From contig NZ_DATMGA010000055.1 of assembly GCF_035555955.1 (NCBI RefSeq), positions 1 to 64,000 on the forward strand: DNA of 64,000 nucleotides, in the 5' to 3' direction. The DNA is from Eoetvoesia sp035555955. GTDB lineage: Bacteria; Pseudomonadota; Gammaproteobacteria; Burkholderiales; Burkholderiaceae_B. A model generated the notes under the pieces. That model did not search any database. It had not been told where the DNA came from and saw nothing but the letters and a program-made list of their open reading frames with translations. Made by a program: the position numbers and the translations under genes. This document shows, one piece after another, positions 58,745 to 64,000 of the stretch (position 1 is the stretch's first letter; every line of letters begins with the position of its first letter).

Positions 58745-59689
58745 ATGAAGTTAGCCAAGTTTTTCGCCGGCTGCCTGATGGTATTGGCCGGCAGCGCCGT
58801 TGCGGCGGCTCAGCCGGTGCCTGCCACGTCCGAGTCCGCGCATTCCGATTTACGGGTGCGGCTCTTGGGCACTGGCAGTCCCCTGCCGCAGACCTTTCGC
58901 TTCGGGCCTTCCACGCTCATCGAAGCCGGGAACCAGAAGTTCCTGTTCGACGCGGGGCGCGGTGTCATCCAGCGGCTTTACTCGTTCGGCATTCCCTTCA
59001 ACGACGTCGACAAGCTGTTTCTTACGCACCTGCATTCGGATCACACCATCGGCATTCCCGACCTGTATCTGACCGGGTGGCTGCGCGGGCGCAATCATCC
59101 CTTGCATGTCTGGGGTCCGGTGGGCACACGCAACCTGATGGATGAACTGGCCAAGGCCTATAGTTTCGATATCAAGATCCGCCTGGACCACAACCCCGGC
59201 TCCAAAGTCGAAACCACCGAGTTCACCGCGGGCGTCATCTACGACCATGACGGCGTGAAAATCACCGCCTTCCCCGTCGATCACGGCGAAGCCAAACCGG
59301 CTTTCGGCTTCCGTATCGACTACAAGGGCCACCGTGTGGTGCTGTCGGGCGATACCCGCTATTCGCAAGAGGTCATCAAGCAGGCCAAGGGCGCCGATCT
59401 GTTGGTGCACGAAGTGGCCGCGGCATCCGACAAGCTCATGAAAACCTCGCCGAAGATTCCAAGAATCCTTGGCATCCATACTTCGCCCGAGGATGCCGGC
59501 CGGGTGTTCACGCAGGCCGCGCCGCGCATGGCCGTATACTCGCATATCGTGCTGTTCGGCGTGACCGAGAAAGAGCTCGAGGCGCGCACCCGCAAAACCT
59601 ATTCCGGTCCCTTGACCATAGGCGAAGACCTCATGACCTTCGACATTGGCGACAAGATCACGGTAAGCAGGACGCAGCCCAAGGAATGA
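58745..59689 (+). CDS. Exported MBL-fold metallo-hydrolase
   Basis: 314-residue metallo-beta-lactamase-fold enzyme with a signal peptide (KFFAGCLMVLAGSAVAAA). The metal site is HLHSDHTIG with later ligands in FPVDHGEAKP, VLSGDTRYS and the C-terminal YSHIVLFG. It resembles RNase Z/arylsulfatase-type members, but the export signal points to a periplasmic ester or sulfate-ester substrate, not tRNA. GGAG lies 9 nt before the ATG. Substrate not determinable. Confidence 0.85.
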   Translation: MKLAKFFAGCLMVLAGSAVAAAQPVPATSESAHSDLRVRLLGTGSPLPQTFRFGPSTLIEAGNQKFLFDAGRGVIQRLYSFGIPFNDVDKLFLTHLHSDHTIGIPDLYLTGWLRGRNHPLHVWGPVGTRNLMDELAKAYSFDIKIRLDHNPGSKVETTEFTAGVIYDHDGVKITAFPVDHGEAKPAFGFRIDYKGHRVVLSGDTRYSQEVIKQAKGADLLVHEVAAASDKLMKTSPKIPRILGIHTSPEDAGRVFTQAAPRMAVYSHIVLFGVTEKELEARTRKTYSGPLTIGEDLMTFDIGDKITVSRTQPKE

Positions 59690-59763
59690 ATCCGCGCGTC
59701 ACGCCGGCGCGCATAACAAGCCGTTGCATGCGTGAGGAGAGTGGCGATGAGTAGGTGGCGTTC

Positions 59764-60546
59764 ATGCGCGCAATAGGAATCGTGGCCGCGCTCGAGATGG
59801 AAATTGCCGAACTGCTCGGCCTGATGCAGGCCGACGTGGTTCGGCATCGCATTGGACGGCGCGATTACTACACCGGCAGCCTTTTGGGCTGCCCCTGCGT
59901 CATTGTTCTGGCGCGGGTCGGCAAGGTGGCGGCCGCCGCCACCACCGTGACGCTGATACGCGAATTCGGTGTGGCCAGCGTTGTCTTCACCGGCGTGGCC
60001 GGAGCCATAAGCCGGCATGTCAATGTCGGCGACGTCGTGGTGGCGCAGTCGCTGCTGCAGCACGACCTGGACGCCAGGCCATTGTTCCCCCGCTACGAAG
60101 TGCCGTTGCTGGGGCTCAGCCATTTCGACGCCGACCCGGACCTGACGCGCCGCTTGTCCTCATGCGCCACCGAGTATCTGCGGCAGGATCTTGCCGCCGA
60201 CGGCCCGGCCCGTGCGCAACTCAGCGCGCAGTTCGGCATCACGCGTCCCGCCGTGCATGGCGGCATGATCATCAGCGGCGATTCCTTCATCAACGACGCG
60301 CAGCATGTCGAGGCCTTGAGGACTAGCCTGCCGGACGCCTTGTGCGTGGAAATGGAAGGCGCCGCGGTGGCGCAGGTGTGCCACGAATACGATGTTCCCT
60401 ACGCGGTCATGCGCACGATCTCCGATCGGGCCGACGGCAGCGCCGGCATTGATTTCAATGCATTCCTGCAAGCGGCGGCAAGCCGCTACGCCACGGGCAT
60501 ACTGCGGCGTTTCCTGGTGTTGCAGCGTGAGCGGGACGCCGCGTAG
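59764..60546 (+). CDS. mtnN: 5'-methylthioadenosine/S-adenosylhomocysteine nucleosidase
   Basis: 260-residue nucleoside phosphorylase-fold protein. MRAIGIVAALEMEIAELLG, VFTGVAGAISRHVNVGDVVV, CVEMEGAAVAQVCHEYDVPY and RTISDRAD (catalytic Asp) are the Pfs/MtnN pattern. It removes adenine from MTA and SAH and so recycles methyl donors. The ATG at 59764 is chosen as the conserved start, with AGGTGG just upstream; a GTG at 59755 is in frame. Somewhat longer than the E. coli enzyme (232 residues), with an insert around 130-160. Confidence 0.88.
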   Translation: MRAIGIVAALEMEIAELLGLMQADVVRHRIGRRDYYTGSLLGCPCVIVLARVGKVAAAATTVTLIREFGVASVVFTGVAGAISRHVNVGDVVVAQSLLQHDLDARPLFPRYEVPLLGLSHFDADPDLTRRLSSCATEYLRQDLAADGPARAQLSAQFGITRPAVHGGMIISGDSFINDAQHVEALRTSLPDALCVEMEGAAVAQVCHEYDVPYAVMRTISDRADGSAGIDFNAFLQAAASRYATGILRRFLVLQRERDAA

Positions 60547-60613
60547 CGGGCCTGATTTTCAATCGCCTCGCTGGGGTGTACGCTTGCGTAGCGTCAGGGG
60601 CCGGCCGGCGCGC

Positions 60614-62326
60614 CTACCTCAGAAAATTATCGCGCAGCAGCGATACGACCTCTTTGCCGCGGCCGTCCAGCACGGCCTTGATGCCGAAAAGCGCGGTCGA
60701 CATTACCTGGCCTGCGTGGATCTCGGGCGGCATGACCAGTTCCATCCGGTTTACGGGAACGTCCAGCAAGGCCGGGCCCGGTTCAGTCAGCCAGGCGCGC
60801 ATGGTGGCTTCCAGCTCGTTGGCGTTGTCGGCGCGATGGCCGGCAATGCCGCATGCCTTGGCCAGGGCGGGGAAGTCCGGATTTTGCAGATCGGTGTACG
60901 AGTCCAGCAGCCCCTCGACGCGCTGTTCCATTTCCACAAAACCTAACGAGCTGTTGTTGAAAACCAGGATTTTGACGGGCAGCTTTTCCTGCCGCAACGT
61001 CAGCAAGTCGCCCAGAAGCATGCTCAGCCCGCCGTCGCCGCACATGGCGATGACCTGCCTGCCGGGGCAGGCCGCCGCGATGCCCATGGCTTGCGGATAG
61101 GCGTTGGCCATCGTGCCGTGCAGCAGGCTCAGCAGGAAGCTGCGCGCGCCGGTCGCCCGGATGTGGCGCAGGCACCAGACCATGGGGCTGCCGCCGTCGG
61201 CGGTGAAGACGGCGTCGTCGGCCGCCAGCTTGTCCAGGGTGCTGGCCACGAATTGCGGGTGTATGAGATTGGGGTCGTCTTCCTGGGCTGAACGTTCGTA
61301 GTCTTCGCGGTCTTTCTCCCATTGCTTCAGGGCTTTGGCCAGATGGCTGGCGTCGGTCTTTTTTTTCAGGCGCGGCAGCAGGGCGTCGATGGTGTCGCCG
61401 ACGTCGCCCTGCAGGCCCATGTGCACGGGCGCCCGGCGGCCCAGATGGGTGGCGTCGGAATCGATTTGCACGACCCGCTTTTTTTCGGCCCAGAACTGCG
61501 TGTACGCGAAATCGGTGCCCAGGCAAAGCACGAGATCCGCGTCGTCGATGGCGCCGACGCCGGCGCGGTTGCCAAGTATGCCCGTCATGCCGATGTGGAA
61601 GGCGTTGTCGGGCTCGATGAACTCTTTGGCGCGGGTGGTGTGGGCCACGGGCGCCTGCAGATGCCGGGCCAGGGCGACAACCTGGTCGTGCGCGTTCCGG
61701 GCGCCGATGCCGGCGTAAATCGTTATGTTGCCAGCTTCGTTCAGCATGGTTGCCAGGGTGTCCAATTCCTGGTCGCAGGGGCGTTGTACGGTTTTGGGGC
61801 GATGCACCGACCAGGCAAGCTTGTCGGTGGTTTCTTCCTGGAACATGTCGCCATTGACGATGACGACCGCCACGCCGCGCAGGTTCAACGCGGCCTGCGC
61901 CGCCATGGCCGTGATCCGCCGCGCCTGGTCGGGATGCGAGATGTACTCGCAGAACACCGATGTTTGCTCGTAGATCTTGCGTTGATCCAGTTCCTGCGGA
62001 AAGTTCAGGCCGGCTTCGGCACGGCCGATGTCCGAGGCGATCAGCAGCACCGGTGCGCCGTTGCGGTGGCTTTCGAAAATGCCATTGACGAAATGCAGGC
62101 TGCCCGGCCCGCAGGTTCCGGCGCACACGGCCAACTCGCCTGTCATGTAGGCTTCGCCGCCGGCCGCCAGCGCGCCGGCTTCTTCGTGGCGCACGTGCAC
62201 CCAGCGCAGATCGCTTTTACGCAGCGCGTCGGTGAAATGGTTGATGGTGTCGCCCACGATGCCCCAGCAGCGCTTGGCTCCGGCTTGAACCAGGGTGTCG
62301 ACGATGACTTCGGATACTTTGGGCAT
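60614..62326 (-). CDS. poxB: Pyruvate dehydrogenase (quinone)/PoxB-like ThDP enzyme
   Basis: 570-residue ThDP- and FAD-dependent enzyme that oxidises pyruvate to acetate and CO2, passing electrons to quinone. The ThDP site GDGGLSMLLGDLL followed by FNNSSLGFVEMEQR, the activating Glu in VRHEEAGALAAGG, and the C-terminal GRGKEVVSLLRDNFLR membrane-binding helix are as in E. coli PoxB. It follows the glutamate-synthase-like gene by 33 bp. Acetate made here could be reused by the satP-acs pair. Confidence 0.9.
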   Translation of the reverse strand: MPKVSEVIVDTLVQAGAKRCWGIVGDTINHFTDALRKSDLRWVHVRHEEAGALAAGGEAYMTGELAVCAGTCGPGSLHFVNGIFESHRNGAPVLLIASDIGRAEAGLNFPQELDQRKIYEQTSVFCEYISHPDQARRITAMAAQAALNLRGVAVVIVNGDMFQEETTDKLAWSVHRPKTVQRPCDQELDTLATMLNEAGNITIYAGIGARNAHDQVVALARHLQAPVAHTTRAKEFIEPDNAFHIGMTGILGNRAGVGAIDDADLVLCLGTDFAYTQFWAEKKRVVQIDSDATHLGRRAPVHMGLQGDVGDTIDALLPRLKKKTDASHLAKALKQWEKDREDYERSAQEDDPNLIHPQFVASTLDKLAADDAVFTADGGSPMVWCLRHIRATGARSFLLSLLHGTMANAYPQAMGIAAACPGRQVIAMCGDGGLSMLLGDLLTLRQEKLPVKILVFNNSSLGFVEMEQRVEGLLDSYTDLQNPDFPALAKACGIAGHRADNANELEATMRAWLTEPGPALLDVPVNRMELVMPPEIHAGQVMSTALFGIKAVLDGRGKEVVSLLRDNFLR

Positions 62327-62359
62327 GGCGGTTTTTCCTTGGTGTTCTGCGACGTGGCG

Positions 62360-64000
62360 CTAGAAGATGGCGGCTGAACTGTCGGCGGTGGCGCGGGTGA
62401 CGACCAGGTCGACGGCGGGCTTGAAGCTGTCCGCCCGGGCGGCAGCCCACCATTCGGCATAGAGCGTGTCTTCGGGGGCTTCCAGCAAGACCCCTTTGGG
62501 CAGGAAGGGATGAATGCGGTCCATGGGTTTTGCGGCTTCCGACCCCGTGCGGTGCATCAAGTGGTGGGGCTGCAGGTCGCGAGGGTGTTTCAGGCCGGCG
62601 GCCGCCACCATGTCGGTCAGGGCCTCGACGGTCTTTTTGTGGAAGCGCGCGGCGCGCTCGCCCTGGACTTCGGGAACCAGCCCGCGCTGGCGGGCGGGAT
62701 CCTGGGTCGTGACGCCCGTGGGACAGGTGCCCAGATGGCAGCGCTGGGCCTGGATGCAGCCGATGGAAAACATGAAGGCCCGCGCCGCGTTGCACCAGTC
62801 GGCGCCCAGGGCGAGGTTCCGGGTAAGTCCCATGCCCGAATACACCTTGCCGCTGGCAACCAGCCTGACTTCGTCCTTGAGCCCGCAGCCGACCAGCGCG
62901 TTGCGCATCAGGATCAGCCCTTCGGTCAGCGGCATGCCCACCCAGTCGGAAAGCTCGATCGGCGCGGCGCCCGTACCGCCCTCGCCGCCGTCCACGACGA
63001 TGAACTCGGGGCGGATGCCCGTTTGCAGCATGGCCTTCATGATGGCGAAGACCTCGTAGGGCTGCCCGATGCACAGCTTGAGCCCCACCGGCTTGCCGCC
63101 GGAAAGATCCCGCATCCGGGCGGCGAATTCCAGCATCTCGATGGGGTTGGAAAACGCCGAATGCCCGCGCGGCGAAAGACAGTCCTGGTACGCCGGCACG
63201 CCGCGCACGCGGGCGATCTCCTCGGTTACCTTGGCCGCCGGCAGCAAGCCGCCGTGGCCCGGCTTGGCGCCCTGGCTGAGCTTGATCTCGGTCATTTTGA
63301 CCTGTTCGTGCGCGGCGCCGTCGCGGAACCGTTCGGGGTCGAACCGACCGTTCTTGTCGCGCGCGCCGAAGTAGCCCGAGCCCAGTTCCCACACCAGATC
63401 GCCGCCATGCTTGAGGTGGTGGTCGCTAAGTCCGCCCTCGCCGGTATCGTGGTAGAAATTGCCTTGCTTCGCCCCAAGGTTCAGGGCCATGACGGCATTG
63501 GCCGACAAGGCGCCGAAGCTCATGGCCGAGATGTTCAGCACCGAGGCCTGATAGGGCTTGCCGGTTTGCGCATTGCCCACTTCAACCCGCGGATCCAGGT
63601 CGGGATCGTCTTCGGGCGCAATGGAGTGCATGAGCCATTCGTAATCCTGGTTGTTGGTGTTGCGGTCGGTGCCGAAGGGATGAGTGTCGGTTTGGCCGCG
63701 CGCGCGTTCGTGCACCAGGTTGCGCGCTTCGAAGGGGTAGGGCGTGCCGGTCAGATTGTCCTCGACGATATAGGCGCGCAAAAAGGGGCGCAACTGGTAG
63801 AAGATCCAGCGGATGCGGCCCGCCACGGGGTAGTTCCGGGTAATCGTCCAGGACCTTTGCAGCCAGTCGAACAGTCCCAGCAGGATCAACGGCAAGGTAA
63901 TCACCAGCAGCCAAAGCCAGTTGGCGTTGCGCCAGCTTAAGCCGATGGCCAGCAGCGTGACGACGAAGGCGGTAACGGGAATGAGCGCGCGTTTCAGGGT
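62360..64000 (-). CDS. Membrane-anchored FMN-binding glutamate-synthase-like protein (5' end outside window)
   Basis: At least 546 residues, open to the right edge. Two hydrophobic segments at the visible N terminus (ALIPVTAFVVTLLAIG; WLWLLVITLPLILLGLFDWL) anchor a GltB-type central domain: MSFGALSANAVMALNLGAKQ, VVDGGEGGTGAAPIELSDWV and the FMN loop. The 3Fe-4S cysteines are kept in GCIQAQRCHLGTCPTG. It lacks an amidotransferase domain in this window, so it is not a full glutamate synthase. An in-frame GTG at 63904 is not the true start because the frame continues upstream. Paired with poxB. Confidence 0.88.
   Translation of the reverse strand, partial: TLKRALIPVTAFVVTLLAIGLSWRNANWLWLLVITLPLILLGLFDWLQRSWTITRNYPVAGRIRWIFYQLRPFLRAYIVEDNLTGTPYPFEARNLVHERARGQTDTHPFGTDRNTNNQDYEWLMHSIAPEDDPDLDPRVEVGNAQTGKPYQASVLNISAMSFGALSANAVMALNLGAKQGNFYHDTGEGGLSDHHLKHGGDLVWELGSGYFGARDKNGRFDPERFRDGAAHEQVKMTEIKLSQGAKPGHGGLLPAAKVTEEIARVRGVPAYQDCLSPRGHSAFSNPIEMLEFAARMRDLSGGKPVGLKLCIGQPYEVFAIMKAMLQTGIRPEFIVVDGGEGGTGAAPIELSDWVGMPLTEGLILMRNALVGCGLKDEVRLVASGKVYSGMGLTRNLALGADWCNAARAFMFSIGCIQAQRCHLGTCPTGVTTQDPARQRGLVPEVQGERAARFHKKTVEALTDMVAAAGLKHPRDLQPHHLMHRTGSEAAKPMDRIHPFLPKGVLLEAPEDTLYAEWWAAARADSFKPAVDLVVTRATADSSAAIF

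Noticed and set aside
60547..60613. GC-rich GGCCGGCC stretch as a terminator for poxB
   Set aside because: The dyad is short and no T run follows in either direction.

Overview
The window is GC-rich, densely coded DNA with the gene content of a betaproteobacterium, most probably an Alcaligenaceae-type Burkholderiales (Bordetella/Achromobacter/Pusillimonas-like). This rests on many LysR regulators, a urt-ure urea cluster with an internal hupE/ureJ, LpxO and PagL lipid A enzymes, a PACE-family efflux protein, and tandem terminator-bearing repeats. No rRNA, tRNA, IS element or CRISPR array was recognised. The first and last genes are cut by the window edges.

Layout. 0-3 kb: sulfonate/nitrate-type ABC importer with two permeases, divergent from an unusual LysR protein with two HTH domains. 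4.5-7.6 kb: acetate uptake (satP) and acetyl-CoA synthetase (acs). 7.5-9.4 kb: LysR divergent from a PdxI-like pyridoxal reductase. 9.4-9.9 kb: MazEF-type toxin-antitoxin pair. 10-16.4 kb: HutD, a DUF2945/azoreductase/GNAT operon divergent from a PdxR/MocR regulator, an AhpD-like protein, and a quinone oxidoreductase divergent from its LysR. 16.4-22.2 kb: phospholipase D lipoprotein, ClC transporter, a cyanophycin-synthetase-like ATP-grasp protein with a decayed Mur ligase end, and an FmdE-like protein.

22.2-33.8 kb: one minus-strand run urtABCDE-ureD-ureA-hupE-ureB-ureC-ureE-ureF-ureG. It encodes high-affinity urea import, nickel supply, urease and its maturation. It is preceded by tandem 82-bp repeats carrying intrinsic terminators that separate it from PACE, LpxO and TMEM175-like genes (34.2-36.4 kb).

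36.5-50.5 kb: a LysR gene divergent from a tightly overlapping run of nine genes: aldehyde dehydrogenase, GMC oxidoreductase, class II aldolase, TRAP binding protein without membrane subunits, HyuA, HyuB fused to an acetone-carboxylase-gamma-like tail, and a ribose-type ABC importer. I read this as an undescribed catabolic pathway that takes up an alcohol or polyol, oxidises it and carboxylates a ketone with ATP. The substrate is unknown.

50.6-64 kb: DJ-1/PfpI protein, DUF427, PagL, a TsdB-TsdA thiosulfate dehydrogenase pair, a Tat-exported transglutaminase-like protein, a phytoene-dehydrogenase-like flavoprotein, two YeeE/YedE sulfur-transport halves under an ArsR-type repressor with a strong AT-rich operator, an exported MBL hydrolase, an MTA/SAH nucleosidase, and a poxB / membrane-anchored glutamate-synthase-like pair.
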